A stretch of DNA of 64,000 nt from Clostridium vitabionis (GTDB lineage Bacteria; Bacillota; Clostridia; Lachnospirales; Lachnospiraceae): positions 62,001-126,000 of the forward strand of contig NZ_JADKQA010000005.1 in NCBI RefSeq assembly GCF_015351765.1, in the 5' to 3' direction. Every line of letters starts with the position of its first letter. The first letter of the stretch is position 1. Made by a program: the position numbers and the translations under genes. The notes under the pieces were generated by a model. The model saw nothing but the letters and a program-made list of their open reading frames with translations, was not told the origin of the DNA and searched no databases. Positions 41,881 to 51,819 of this stretch are shown piece by piece.

Positions 41881-43578
41881 TCAGGCGGGAGCCTCGGCCT
41901 CAACCTTCTCCAGGGCGAAGAGTGCCGCCCCGAGGGCGCCGCAGATCTGCGCCTCCTCGCAGATGTAGATCGGATGCCCGATCTTCTCCTCGAGTGCCTT
42001 CACAATCCCCTGGTTCCTGGCGACGCCGCCGGTCATCATGTACTCCTCCATCTCCCCGAGGCGCGAGGCAAGGCCGCCCACCTTGGAGGCCACCGACACG
42101 TTGAGGCCGTGGATAATGTCCGGAAGCGCCTTATTCTGCGCGACCAGGGACACCACCTCGCTCTCCGCGAACACGGTGCACATGCTGGAGATCGTCACAT
42201 TCTCCTTCCAGTCAAGGCCGAGCGTGGACATTTCCGTCAGGGAGATGCCGAGCGTCTTCGCCATCGTCTCGAGGAAGCGGCCGGTACCCGCCGCGCACTT
42301 GTCATTCATGAGGAAGTTCTGGACAGCGCCGGCCTCATCCACCCGGATCGCCTTGCTGTCCTGCCCGCCGATATCGATGATCGTGCGGACGAGCGGGTTC
42401 AGGAAGTGCGCCCCCTTCGCGTGGCAGGTGATCTCCGTGATGCTCGCGTCGCCCTCGTCGATGTAGGCGCGCCCGTAGCCTGTCGTGACGATGCGGACGA
42501 TCTGCTCCCTGGACAGCCCCGCCTTCTCCAGGGCCTTCGCGAGGCTCGTCTCCGCGCTCATGGACGCGCCGCCGCCCGTCGGGATGATGATGGAGCTCAC
42601 CATCTTCCTGTCCTGGTCGAGGATCACCACGTCTGTGCTGGTGGAACCGCTGTCAATGCCCGCCGTATAATATTTTCCTTCCCGGATCATTTCTCTCTGC
42701 CTTTCTGTCAGCTGATTCTCCGCCGCGCCGCTGCGGGCGCCGATCGTCTCGGCGAACGCCTCGATCCTGGTTTTCAGCTGTCCCATGCTCTGCGCCGTGT
42801 AGTCCGTCTCAATCTTGAGGAGCGGCACCTTCGCCTCCCGGGCCATCCGGGCATACTCGAAGCCGTAAAAATCGCAGAATTTGATGGTATGGTAAATAAT
42901 CCCCTGGAGCCTCTCATCCAGGAACATTTTCTCCCGCTTGTGGGACGTCGTCATGCGGCAGCAGGGCATCTGCCGGAGAATCGCCTCCGCGTACAGGCGG
43001 AACAGCTCCTCATCCGTCCCGGCCGCCCGCATCGCCGGGAGGTCAAAGTCGAGGCTCCGGTTCCCGAGGCAGGTCTCGTTCTCCACCCGCACCGACAGCG
43101 CGTCGGCGATGACCTTCTCGAGCGCGGGGCTCACCTTGACGCCGAGAATCCCGACGTAGGGCGTATTTTCCTCTTTCTTCCGGGAAAATGCGCGAAGGAA
43201 GCGCTCGCGGTCGAAGGTTTTCCCGGAAAATTTCTCATACGCCCGTTTCAGGCGGAGAATGGACGCCGCGAAAGCGTCAATCTCGCACTCGGTGTCCTCA
43301 TGAGGCAGATCGAGGATGTAAAGAAAGTCCAGATCCGCCCTGGCCGCCAGGATATCGTAGGTCCGGCGCATCGTGTCGCAGCAGTTGACAAGGATCAGGC
43401 TGCGCACATGGCCGCGGAGGACAGCCTCCGTCAGCGCGCGCCCGAAGCCGCAGAGATTGACCGGCGCCACCTTGTCCGCCAGGTCAAAATCCTCCGCCAT
43501 CTCATGAAAGGGCGCGGTCTCCTCGCCGAAACCGGCAAAAAGCTCGACCGGCGTCCATTTGCAGATATAGTGAATCAT
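41881..43578 (-). CDS. 2-hydroxyacyl-CoA dehydratase component fused to its ATP-dependent activase
   Basis: A 565-residue fusion. Residues 1-310 resemble a dehydratase subunit (HgdB-like; PVNLCGFGRA, VNCCDTMRRTYD, LKIETDYT). Residues 318-565 are a BadF/HgdC-type activase: GIDSGSTSTDVVILD, IDIGGQDSKAIRVD, and the cluster-binding cysteines in NDKCAAGTGRFLE and SSMCTVFAESEV. The activase uses ATP to inject one electron into the dehydratase. The fusion of both parts is notable. It overlaps the next gene upstream by 4 bp. Confidence 0.85.
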   Translation of the reverse strand: MIHYICKWTPVELFAGFGEETAPFHEMAEDFDLADKVAPVNLCGFGRALTEAVLRGHVRSLILVNCCDTMRRTYDILAARADLDFLYILDLPHEDTECEIDAFAASILRLKRAYEKFSGKTFDRERFLRAFSRKKEENTPYVGILGVKVSPALEKVIADALSVRVENETCLGNRSLDFDLPAMRAAGTDEELFRLYAEAILRQMPCCRMTTSHKREKMFLDERLQGIIYHTIKFCDFYGFEYARMAREAKVPLLKIETDYTAQSMGQLKTRIEAFAETIGARSGAAENQLTERQREMIREGKYYTAGIDSGSTSTDVVILDQDRKMVSSIIIPTGGGASMSAETSLAKALEKAGLSREQIVRIVTTGYGRAYIDEGDASITEITCHAKGAHFLNPLVRTIIDIGGQDSKAIRVDEAGAVQNFLMNDKCAAGTGRFLETMAKTLGISLTEMSTLGLDWKENVTISSMCTVFAESEVVSLVAQNKALPDIIHGLNVSVASKVGGLASRLGEMEEYMMTGGVARNQGIVKALEEKIGHPIYICEEAQICGALGAALFALEKVEAEAPA

Positions 43579-44861
43579 CGCATTTTCCCTCCCTGGCGCC
43601 GCTTCTCCTCAAGCATCTCCATAAATGCCTCAACCCGCGTCATCAGCTGGCCGTCCGGGCTGTTCGCCGGGTTGCAGCCGTCCGCCTCGAGAATCAGGGT
43701 CGGTATCCCCCGCGCCTCCAGCGCGTCACGGATCAGGCCGCTCGCCCCGATCGTCGTCCGGCAGCCCCAGTGGGCGAACAGGATCACGCCCTCGGCGTTG
43801 GTGTCCCGGACCATCTGCTCGGCGCAGTCAATGCGGGCCTCCGTCTTCCCGTTGAACGCCGAGTAGACCATCCTTGCCGCCATCGCCTCATAGGGATCCT
43901 TCGAGCGGAACGGGCGGAACGCATCGTAGACAATATCGTTCGCGGTCAGATAGATGCGGTCAGAGAAGCTGAACAGCTTCCGGAGCGACGGCTGCATGAA
44001 CGGCATCAGGTGGATCCAGGCCACCCGGAGGGCGTCCGTCGCCGGCTCCCTGCTGATATCCTGGAGAAGCCCTGCCGTGTAGGAAGCCGTGTCGCGGGTT
44101 CCCGCGAGGATCCGGGACAGGAAAACTCCGTACATATCGCTGGTCATTGTCCCGGGGAGGCAGCGCTCCCGCTGGTAGCGCAGGTGCTCCCGGTAATCCG
44201 CCGCCGCCTGCGCCTCGCGCGACACCGCCGCCTGGAGCGCCTCCTCCGTGATTTTCCGGTGGGCACTGTCACTGACAAATTCCACCATGCGGTGAAGCTG
44301 GTCCGCGACATAGGCGACCGCGTCCTCATTCCGGTCCCAGGGCACATCAATATAGAAGGCGGGAACCTTGTACAATTCCTTTAAATAGGGAAACGTCATC
44401 ATGTTGCCGTCGCAGGCGAGATTCGTGTACACCATGAACGGCGGTTTCGGCATGAGTCCGCTGGCTGCCGCCCCGTCGAAAATCCGGTGGAAGGAGCACA
44501 TCGTCTCCGGCACCCCATCCTCGCTGGTCCGGTCAAGAAACAATTTCTCAATATGCGTCCCCGCAAGGTAGCTGGAAAATGCCTCCACCGAGTACGGCAG
44601 GATCCCCGCCGCGGCGAGCGGCTCGCCGGGGACAAAGAGGCTCGCCATGCAGGTCTCCTCCGGCTTCGTGAGAACCTTGATCATGAGCCGCATGACCACA
44701 TCCGCCGCGAACCGCTTCGATTCCGGGAGCCGGCGGTCCGGAAATATCCTCCCGAGCCTCCGGTACGCGCGGTACCCGAACGCGAGAAAACGCCGGGCTT
44801 CCGCCGGATCCCTCTCCAGCTTTTTCTGCAGAATCCTGTCAAATACTGAAATATAGTCCAT
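43575..44861 (-). CDS. 2-hydroxyacyl-CoA dehydratase family subunit
   Basis: A 428-residue partner of the fused dehydratase/activase. Features: VYTNLACDGNMMTFPYL, FYIDVPWDRNEDAVAYVADQLHRM and FAHWGCRTTIGASGLIRDAL near the C-terminus, which supply the cysteines for the [4Fe-4S] cluster. Together with the fused protein it could dehydrate a 2-hydroxyacyl-CoA; the substrate is unknown and no CoA transferase is adjacent. GAGAGGTAAAT precedes the start. Confidence 0.8.
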   Translation of the reverse strand: MDYISVFDRILQKKLERDPAEARRFLAFGYRAYRRLGRIFPDRRLPESKRFAADVVMRLMIKVLTKPEETCMASLFVPGEPLAAAGILPYSVEAFSSYLAGTHIEKLFLDRTSEDGVPETMCSFHRIFDGAAASGLMPKPPFMVYTNLACDGNMMTFPYLKELYKVPAFYIDVPWDRNEDAVAYVADQLHRMVEFVSDSAHRKITEEALQAAVSREAQAAADYREHLRYQRERCLPGTMTSDMYGVFLSRILAGTRDTASYTAGLLQDISREPATDALRVAWIHLMPFMQPSLRKLFSFSDRIYLTANDIVYDAFRPFRSKDPYEAMAARMVYSAFNGKTEARIDCAEQMVRDTNAEGVILFAHWGCRTTIGASGLIRDALEARGIPTLILEADGCNPANSPDGQLMTRVEAFMEMLEEKRRQGGKMR

Positions 44862-44977
44862 ATTTACCTCTCAATCCCAAAACAAGCGGTATTATACCAT
44901 CGATTCCACAGAAAGGTAAAGACTGTCCTTTGCGCGCGCCGGATTCTGCGGTATAATGATGCGGTATTTCCGTATGC

Positions 44978-45043
44978 TATAGAAAGGTATTGCGATATGA
45001 CCCCGCGTGATATAGAAAGGTTTTCCGATATGGCTCCGCATGA
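44978..45043 (+). repeat. 33-bp tandem duplication carrying ribosome binding site and start codon of azlC
   Basis: Two units (44978-45010, 45011-45043) both read TATAGAAAGGT-TT-CGATATG-C-CCGC-TGA. Each holds a GAAAGG and an ATG (44997, 45030), and both ATGs are in the azlC frame. A TATAAT box lies at 44952-44957. Confidence 0.85.
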
Positions 45044-45815
45044 TAAAAATGAAGTCGCTTCCGGCGGCAGGAAGCAGCTCTCCCGCCCCGGAACCGCGCT
45101 CCGCGCCTGCTTTCCCTCCACGATCCCGGTCGCTGCCGGCTACATCTTCCTCGGCGCCACCTACGGCATCCTGATGCGCACCAGCGGATTTCCCTGGTGG
45201 CTCCCGATGCTGACCGCGCTGGTCATCTATACCGGCTCGATGGAATTCCTGATGGTGGAAATTCTCCTCTCCTCCTTCCACCCGCTCTCCGCGGCAGCCA
45301 CGGCCCTGATGATCGGCGCGCGCCACCTCTTCTACGGGCTCTCGATGCTGGAAAAATACCGCGGTACCGGATGGAAGAAATTCTACTTAATTTATACGAC
45401 GAGCGATGAGACCTTCGCCCTGAACTATGCGGCGGACATCCCGGAGAATATCGACCGGTCCTAGTACTATTTCTGGGTTTCCCTGCTCGACCAGGGCTAC
45501 TGGGTCACCGGGGCAATGATCGGCGGCATCGGCGGCGGCCTCATCCGTTTTAACACGGACGGCCTGAGCTTCGTCATGACCGCGATGTTCATCGTCATTT
45601 TCATCGGCCAGTGGACGAAGGACGCCACCACGCTCCGGAATTTCTTCCCGGATCATGCCGCCCAGCTGATCGGCATCTGTGGTTCCGTCCTCGCCCTCAT
45701 CCTCTTCGGGCCGGATAACTTCATCATCCCGGCCATGATCATCATCCTGGCCTCCCTGGCGGCAGTCCGCCGCCCGCTGGAGCGCCATCTTGACAGGAAA
45801 AAGGAGGCGGAGTAA
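44997..45815 (+). pseudogene. azlC: Branched-chain amino acid exporter AzlC, interrupted by an in-frame amber codon
   Basis: A complete AzlC frame of about 273 codons apart from TAG at 45462-45464. Before it: PVAAGYIFLGATYGILM, YTGSMEFLMVEILL, GARHLFYGLSMLEKY, TSDETFAL. After it, in the same frame: YYFWVSLLDQGYWVTGAMIGG and the remaining helices. A Trp codon (TGG) or Gln codon (CAG) one change away is likely the ancestral state. If the stop is real, only the first 156 codons are made. azlD directly downstream is intact. Confidence 0.85.
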
Positions 45816-46156
45816 TGCAGACTTCCATGACCATCCCTCAGATGGCCGTCACCGTGGGCGTTGTCGTCCTCGCGACGGTATCCACCCGTTTCCTGCCCTA
45901 CCTGCTGTTCCCGGAGGGCCGGAAAGTGCCGAAATTCATCCTCTACCTCGGCAAAGTCCTCGGCCCCGCGGTGTTCGGCCTCCTGGTCGTCTACTGCCTC
46001 CGGAACGTCTCCTTCGTCTCCGGAAACCACGGCGTGCCGGAAATTCTCGCGTCCGCCACGGTCATCGCCCTGTACCTCTGGAAGAGGAACATGATCCTGC
46101 CGATGGCCGGCGGGACTGCGGTCTACATGCTTCTCGTCCAGGCGGTCTTCCGGTAA
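45815..46156 (+). CDS. azlD: AzlD family branched-chain amino acid exporter small subunit
   Basis: A 113-residue protein with four hydrophobic segments (STRFLPYLLFPEGRKVPKFILYLGKVLGPAVFG is typical, read here in short parts). Its ATG overlaps the azlC stop (TAATG), so translation is coupled. With azlC broken, AzlD alone should not export. Confidence 0.88.
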   Translation: MQTSMTIPQMAVTVGVVVLATVSTRFLPYLLFPEGRKVPKFILYLGKVLGPAVFGLLVVYCLRNVSFVSGNHGVPEILASATVIALYLWKRNMILPMAGGTAVYMLLVQAVFR

Positions 46157-46269
46157 ACTCCGGATTTGCGGGCGGGACAGTTTTGCGCAATTATGACGGT
46201 ATTGTCGAGCTTGCGAGCATTCTTCACTTCTATCTTCCAAAGCATATCCCACTTCTCTTAACGAAATAG

Positions 46270-46293
46270 ACGGAGCACCCTGCGGTGCTCCGT
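46270..46293 (+). terminator. Terminator after azlD
   Basis: ACGGAGCACC pairs with GGTGCTCCGT; a moderately T-rich tract follows. From here the DNA becomes AT-richer. Confidence 0.65.
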
Positions 46294-46432
46294 TACTTGT
46301 CTTTATCCAAATTCACATCTATTCAGCGCTTTTCAAAAATATTCGCCCAAAACGCTTGCGGTCGCTTTTTCGAACAGTTCTATCCTATACCTCAGAGTTA
46401 AAGGTTGGACATTCTATGATTTCTTCAATCAT

Positions 46433-47092
46433 TTAGGCTGATTCACTTTTACTCAGAAACCGGATCAAGGGTTGTACAAGATGCCCAACGAATGGCATCA
46501 GCCCACCAACAGCACATGCCGTTGCCACCGTCCCTTCCCTGACACCGGCGATATGATGTAAAAACAAAAACGAAAATAGCATACTCAATGATACGATTGT
46601 GACATCATTAATCAGTTTTACCCGGTGAAATGCACATCCTGTTTTCTGTGAAATCGCGCCTATCATTCCTTCTGTTGGAAGCGGAACCAGATCCGCTTTT
46701 AGATAGAAATTCATTCCACCCGCAATCATAAAAATACCGATCACCAGCATTAAAATTCTTCCTAAATAACCACCGGGAATCATAAAATCTCCCAAAAGCC
46801 ATTTCGTAAAATCCACAAAATAACCGAATATTGTTGAAAACAGAATCTGCGTCAGACTGATCAATTGAAAATCCTTCCGCAAAATCAGAAACTGAATCAG
46901 AATAAACAAGCAAAACATCGTGGTAACGCAAATACCCAGCCGAATTGATGTAATAAGAGAAATGACATAAGGAAGACTATTGACAGGAGATATGCCCAGA
47001 TTAGAGTTGATGGAAAATGGAACCGCGAATGCCATAAAAAACAGTCCAATAATATACTGAATAATTCTTCCCGCCAGATGGTCTGTCCTCAT
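46433..47092 (-). CDS. YczE/YitT-type integral membrane protein
   Basis: A 219-residue protein with about six hydrophobic segments. Family features: FMAFAVPFSINSNLGISPVNSLPYVIS, IFGYFVDFTKWLLGDF and KADLVPLPTEGMIGAISQK. Function unknown. AGGAGG sets the start at 47092; the longer frame from 47110 overlaps the ribosome binding site. It is codirectional with the TRAP operon but separated by a terminator. Confidence 0.75.
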   Translation of the reverse strand: MRTDHLAGRIIQYIIGLFFMAFAVPFSINSNLGISPVNSLPYVISLITSIRLGICVTTMFCLFILIQFLILRKDFQLISLTQILFSTIFGYFVDFTKWLLGDFMIPGGYLGRILMLVIGIFMIAGGMNFYLKADLVPLPTEGMIGAISQKTGCAFHRVKLINDVTIVSLSMLFSFLFLHHIAGVREGTVATACAVGGLMPFVGHLVQPLIRFLSKSESA

Positions 47093-47211
47093 TGAAACCT
47101 CCTGTTTCATAACCGATATACGCTACTGCCCTGCCCTCAATACTCATATTTCTTTGTTGAATATGGCAGAGCCTCTTCAGCTGCACATGCATAATTTGTT
47201 GGGTAGCATTG

Positions 47212-47245
47212 TAAAAGCCGCCGCACAGCCCCGCGACGGCTTTTT
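47212..47245. terminator. Terminator after dctP
   Basis: AAAAGCCG and CGGCTTTTT form the stem with an inner CGC/GCG helix; A- and T-runs on both sides allow either direction. Confidence 0.75.
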
Positions 47246-47307
47246 GATATGGTTAGGTTAACTTCTATGCTTCAAGCAATCTAACATGTATTTTCCATCT
47301 ATGCCCC

Positions 47308-48456
47308 TTACATCTGCCCTGCTGCTTTCAGATAGGCATCAGCAAGATCATCTCCAATGGCGCTACGAACCTGATCCCATACCGGCTTTGCTGCCTCTTG
47401 CATAGCATCATAGATCTCCGGTGTCTGTTCAAGGAATGTGACTTTGCCTTGCATTTCAGTGGTCACTTTTTCATCATCACTGAACTGAATCCGATACTCA
47501 TCATAGTTGTCCTGATGGGCAAAATCAATCAGTGCCTGCTGGGCTTCCGGCTCCAAAGCATTGAACTGATCCAGATTCATCAGGCGCATATTAACAAGAG
47601 GAAATACAGTAACCGGCATGAAGTATTTCTGAACCTCTGCAAACTTGGAAGATTCCAGCGTTGCTAACGGATTATCTTGCGCTTCTACCAATCCCTGCTG
47701 AAGAGACAGATACAACTCACTGAAAGCCAACGGGGTTGGTGCTGCGCCCATATTCTGCCAAAATGCCATGTGATAGGAATTCTCCATCGTCCGAATCTTT
47801 AATCCCTTGAAGTCATCCGGAGTTTTCAACTCTCTGTTCGACGACAAACCACGAAACTGCGAGAATCCGAGTCCAAGCAGCTTTAACCCTGACTGCTCCA
47901 TAATTGATCCCATAGCATCCTCAAACTGGGAAATACCTTCAAATGCCTCCTGACGGCTGGTGTACACAGCTGGCATATCGAAAACTGCGACCTGCGGAAC
48001 ATAATTCAACAGCGGAGAAGAAGCAAGAGAAATCATCGGGATTGATCCCGCAATGCAGTTTTCAATCAGCTCTGAATCCGATCCGAGAGTTCCATCCCAG
48101 ACGGTCTGAATATTGATCTTGCCCCCACTCGCCTCATTTACCGCCTTCGCGGCATCAACCTGCATCTGATATCCGGCATTTGTAGAAGATGCACTTGATG
48201 CGATCGTCAGATTTAGATCTGAAGCAACCTTGTAGGAATCCTGCACGAACTGTCTTTCCTCTGGTTCACCCTCAGCGGATTTGTTGTCGGTATCGGTCGT
48301 TTTCGTTGCAGTATCCGCTGCCGTAGTTGCAGATGCCGCCGTTGTCTCTGTGGTCGCTGCTCCAGAAGTTGTTGTAGAGGATGAAGATGAACCGCCGCAA
48401 GCAGCAAGCGATGCTGTCATAACTGCCGCCATCATCAATGATACTGTTTTTTTCAT
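47308..48456 (-). CDS. dctP: TRAP transporter solute-binding lipoprotein (DctP type)
   Basis: A 382-residue periplasmic-type binding protein anchored as a lipoprotein: signal peptide with lipobox SLAACGG, then a Ser/Thr-rich linker (about 23-65) and the DctP fold with GLKIRTMENSYHMAFW, which holds the Arg that binds carboxylates. The ligand is probably an organic acid. It is the last gene of the esterase-dctQ-dctM-dctP unit. Confidence 0.92.
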   Translation of the reverse strand: MKKTVSLMMAAVMTASLAACGGSSSSSTTTSGAATTETTAASATTAADTATKTTDTDNKSAEGEPEERQFVQDSYKVASDLNLTIASSASSTNAGYQMQVDAAKAVNEASGGKINIQTVWDGTLGSDSELIENCIAGSIPMISLASSPLLNYVPQVAVFDMPAVYTSRQEAFEGISQFEDAMGSIMEQSGLKLLGLGFSQFRGLSSNRELKTPDDFKGLKIRTMENSYHMAFWQNMGAAPTPLAFSELYLSLQQGLVEAQDNPLATLESSKFAEVQKYFMPVTVFPLVNMRLMNLDQFNALEPEAQQALIDFAHQDNYDEYRIQFSDDEKVTTEMQGKVTFLEQTPEIYDAMQEAAKPVWDQVRSAIGDDLADAYLKAAGQM

Positions 48457-48527
48457 AAATCCTCCTTATACTGTTCAAAAATTTGTATTATCTGTTCGTT
48501 CGCAAATTATACTAGTAAGCTTGTTTT

Positions 48528-49820
48528 TTATCCGCTTACAAATACAAGTGAGATCTGAGGAATGTATGTAATTAACATCAGCGCTACCACGTAAAAAGCA
48601 ATAAATGGAAATGCTTTCCGACCAACATCCATCGGTTTGGCATGAATCATTGGAGCAGCTACAAATAGGTTCATCCCAAACGGCGGGGTAACCATTCCAA
48701 CTGCGAGGTTGCAGGTCATAACAATTCCCAGATGCACCGGGCTGATACCAAGAGACTGTGCAAAAGGAAGCAGCATCGGTGCAAGGATCATGATTGCCGG
48801 GCCTACATCCAGTACCATACCAAGCAGGAACAGAACGACATTCAGAACCAAAAGGAAAATAATCTTGTTTCCAAACGCAGCGGACATCGCAACCGCAAGT
48901 GTTTGAGGTGCCTGGAGAAGAACCAGCACTTTTGTAAGAGCCTGCGCCAAAGCAAGCATCATACCAAGCGGTGCATAAGACTGTACAGCTTCCTGAAGAA
49001 AAACGATCAGATCTTTAGGTTTGACTGTCTTATAGATAAACAGACAAACAATAATAGCGTAAAATACGGATACACATGCTGCCTCGGTTGGAGTAACAAT
49101 TCCGGAGTAAATTCCACCGAGAATGATAATCGGAGTGAGAAGAGCCCAGAAGCCGTCCTTAATAACCCCTAAAACACCGCGATTACGGAGCTTCTGATAA
49201 TTTGCCTCAATTTTTTCTCGATCTTCTCCCTTGCGGAGACAGGTGAACACCGCACAAATCATTAATGCAATGGCAATCAAAATGCCCGGAAAAATACCAG
49301 CGGTAAACATCGCGCCGACAGAAGTATCAGTTACCAACCCATACGAAATATATGGGATCGATGGAGGAATTATTACTCCAAGGCCTCCAGCTGTAGCCAC
49401 CATAGCAGCGGACCATATCGGGTCATAACCAAGTCCTGTCAAAATTGGGATGCACATCGCACCAACCGCCGCACAGGTTGCCGGACCTGATCCCGAAATA
49501 GCACCATAAAACAAACAGGTGACAATAACCGCGCACGGCATACCGCCGCGGATCTTCCCGATAAACACAGCAAAGACATCGAATAGTCTTTTTGAAAGAC
49601 CTCCCGTAGCCATAATCGAACCAGACAGCATAAAAAGCGGAATGGCAAGAATCGAGGTTGTATCAACTCCCTTCAGCATTGCTCTGACAACAAATTCCAA
49701 ATTTCCGGAAAACGTTGGATTTATTAATGCCGGAACAATTGTGGCGTAGCCGATGCACATGGAGAGAGGGATAGCTGCAACAATACAAACAAAAAATACA
49801 ATAAATACAGTCGCTGTCAT
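48528..49820 (-). CDS. dctM: TRAP transporter large permease (DctM type)
   Basis: A 430-residue membrane protein with about 12 helices. Signature stretches are AIPLFMLSGSIMATGGLSKRLFD, GAISGSGPATCAAVGAMCIP and PPFGMNLFVAA. It overlaps dctQ by 4 bp. Confidence 0.93.
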   Translation of the reverse strand: MTATVFIVFFVCIVAAIPLSMCIGYATIVPALINPTFSGNLEFVVRAMLKGVDTTSILAIPLFMLSGSIMATGGLSKRLFDVFAVFIGKIRGGMPCAVIVTCLFYGAISGSGPATCAAVGAMCIPILTGLGYDPIWSAAMVATAGGLGVIIPPSIPYISYGLVTDTSVGAMFTAGIFPGILIAIALMICAVFTCLRKGEDREKIEANYQKLRNRGVLGVIKDGFWALLTPIIILGGIYSGIVTPTEAACVSVFYAIIVCLFIYKTVKPKDLIVFLQEAVQSYAPLGMMLALAQALTKVLVLLQAPQTLAVAMSAAFGNKIIFLLVLNVVLFLLGMVLDVGPAIMILAPMLLPFAQSLGISPVHLGIVMTCNLAVGMVTPPFGMNLFVAAPMIHAKPMDVGRKAFPFIAFYVVALMLITYIPQISLVFVSG

Positions 49821-50338
49821 GCTTGCTTTCCCTCCCTTCTCTGTGAATTACCTGCTTCTTTGTTATGATGCTGAATTGTCAGTATAATGCTTTGAATCCC
49901 ACGGAACGTGCCGAGAATAAATCCAGCAGGCGCACAACTATAGAGAATAACCATTGGAAGATGCATGGCAGGGCTTGTCTGCCATAGTGCGCCTATCTTT
50001 GTTCCCATCATGACATGCCAGGAAGGCAAAATTAAAATGGCGCAAAAAATAGTTGCCATTACTTTTGATATAATATCCATTACGTACTGCACCTTCTTAG
50101 AGAACAGCACAATCACCGCGTCTACCTTTAGCATTCGATTTGTTCGAATACAATATCCGGTTGCCAACATTACTGAGTAAACAAAGCAGTATCTGCAGAA
50201 TTCTTCCGCCCATGTGAGCGGAGAATTCAGGAAATAACGCATCAAAACCTGGATCATCATAACGCAAGCAAGAAGCGCCAACAAAATACACAAGATCGCT
50301 TCTTCCAAATGCAAATCCAGCCACTTGAGTATCTTCAC
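49817..50338 (-). CDS. dctQ: TRAP transporter small permease (DctQ type)
   Basis: A 173-residue membrane protein with four helices; the motif LTWAEEFCRYCFVYSVMLATG is typical of DctQ. It lies 30 bp after the esterase gene. Confidence 0.92.
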   Translation of the reverse strand: MKILKWLDLHLEEAILCILLALLACVMMIQVLMRYFLNSPLTWAEEFCRYCFVYSVMLATGYCIRTNRMLKVDAVIVLFSKKVQYVMDIISKVMATIFCAILILPSWHVMMGTKIGALWQTSPAMHLPMVILYSCAPAGFILGTFRGIQSIILTIQHHNKEAGNSQRREGKQA

Positions 50339-50368
50339 ATTCTCTTCTCCTTAAATATCCCGTACTTT

Positions 50369-51319
50369 TTAGAATTCTTTAATTCTCATGCCGAATTCAC
50401 GTCGAAATGAAGCTGCTACTCCCCGATGTACCCATCTCGTCAATGGCTGATCAACCACGCAGAATCCATGTGTTACTCGTGGTGCACAGAGAATTTCCGT
50501 TGGTACCCCAGCGGAAAGAAGCCGACTAGCATACTGCAAACCTTCATCACGAAGCGGATCATATTCTGCGACCACTATCATATGCGGATTCAAGTCCTTT
50601 AAATCCCTGCAATAAGCAGGCATTGCATAATAGCTGACCGGATTTCCATCTGGTGCAGTATAAATACTCTCTATTTCATCATAATAGCTTTCTGCCGGCA
50701 TCCCAAGCTTCCCAAACATCAATTTTGATTCTGTCTGATCCAAAGTTAATCCCGGGCACATCAAAACCGTCAGCGCCGGAAGTGGCTCCCCTTGATCCCG
50801 TAAATAAAGAGAGAGTCCCGCACTAAGGCTTCCGCCAGCACTTGTCCCATGTATTCCGATTTTCTCCGGATCCCCTCCAATTTCAGACGCATGATCGTGG
50901 AGCCACAAATAAGCTGTCCTGCAATCCATCAATTGAGCCGGAAACGGTGTTTCTCTTGTGGCCAGCCGATATTCTACAGAAACTACAATGGCAGGCGTCA
51001 TCTCCGCCAAACTGATATTGCGATAATTATCAATGTCCAAATTACCGCTTACATATCCACCGCCGTGAATATCCATAATCATGGGAGCTTTCTCAGGAAG
51101 ACCTGCAGGCCTGATGATTCTAATTTTTAACTGAGAGCCCGGTTCCGTACCAGGAATCATCTCATCATGCATCGTCGTTCCAGCACCCAGCCGGTAAGAT
51201 TTAATTGTCTCTTGCAATTCACGCATAGAAACATTTCCTCCGGCATCAGTCTCCAAGTTCATTGCCACATGAGCCTCATATCCGGGATATGGATGTAGAT
51301 TGGTATTTTTCACTCGCAT
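50369..51319 (-). CDS. Alpha/beta hydrolase of the hormone-sensitive lipase family (esterase)
   Basis: A 316-residue esterase: oxyanion HGGGYVSGN, nucleophile GTSAGGS, acid EYDPLRDEG and catalytic His in VTHGFCV. GGAGGGAG lies ahead of the ATG at 51319, preferred over 51340. As first gene of the TRAP operon it may hydrolyse an ester to yield the imported acid, or process the imported compound. It is divergent from the LysR gene. Confidence 0.85.
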   Translation of the reverse strand: MRVKNTNLHPYPGYEAHVAMNLETDAGGNVSMRELQETIKSYRLGAGTTMHDEMIPGTEPGSQLKIRIIRPAGLPEKAPMIMDIHGGGYVSGNLDIDNYRNISLAEMTPAIVVSVEYRLATRETPFPAQLMDCRTAYLWLHDHASEIGGDPEKIGIHGTSAGGSLSAGLSLYLRDQGEPLPALTVLMCPGLTLDQTESKLMFGKLGMPAESYYDEIESIYTAPDGNPVSYYAMPAYCRDLKDLNPHMIVVAEYDPLRDEGLQYASRLLSAGVPTEILCAPRVTHGFCVVDQPLTRWVHRGVAASFRREFGMRIKEF

Positions 51320-51819
51320 TTGTTCTGATTCTCCCTCCATTTTTGAATTATTATGGTTTTAATGCATATTTTTATGGCATTTTATTTTTATATTTTGTTC
51401 ACTTTTCACATATCATCATAAGAAAAACAATGGATAATTTCCAATACATTTAGCCTTTGTTGATTCATAATTTTTGTGTTATGGTTTTATATGGAAATTC
51501 GTCATACTCGAATTTGAAAGAAAGGATACTTTTATGGAATTGCTTCAGCTTCAATATTTTATAGAAGTAGTACAACAACAAAGTGTCACAAAAGCTGCTG
51601 AGAAACTCCATATTTCTCAGCCTTCCCTCAGTCAATCGCTTCATCGGCTTCAACAAGAAGTTGGGATCTCAATTTTTCAAAAGGACGGGCGAAAGCTCCG
51701 TCTCACAGAATCTGGTAGAACCTTCTATCTCCGTATTGCCAATGCATTGCAGGCGATCACAAATGCATGTGAAGAAGCAAATGGAACCATTCTTCAAGGG
51801 AACATTTTGATTGGTACTT

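Noticed and set aside
45462..45464. Pyrrolysine or reassigned amber in azlC
   Set aside because: Other genes in the window end in TAG or read normally, no pyl genes are seen, and AzlC has no need of pyrrolysine; a nonsense mutation is simpler.
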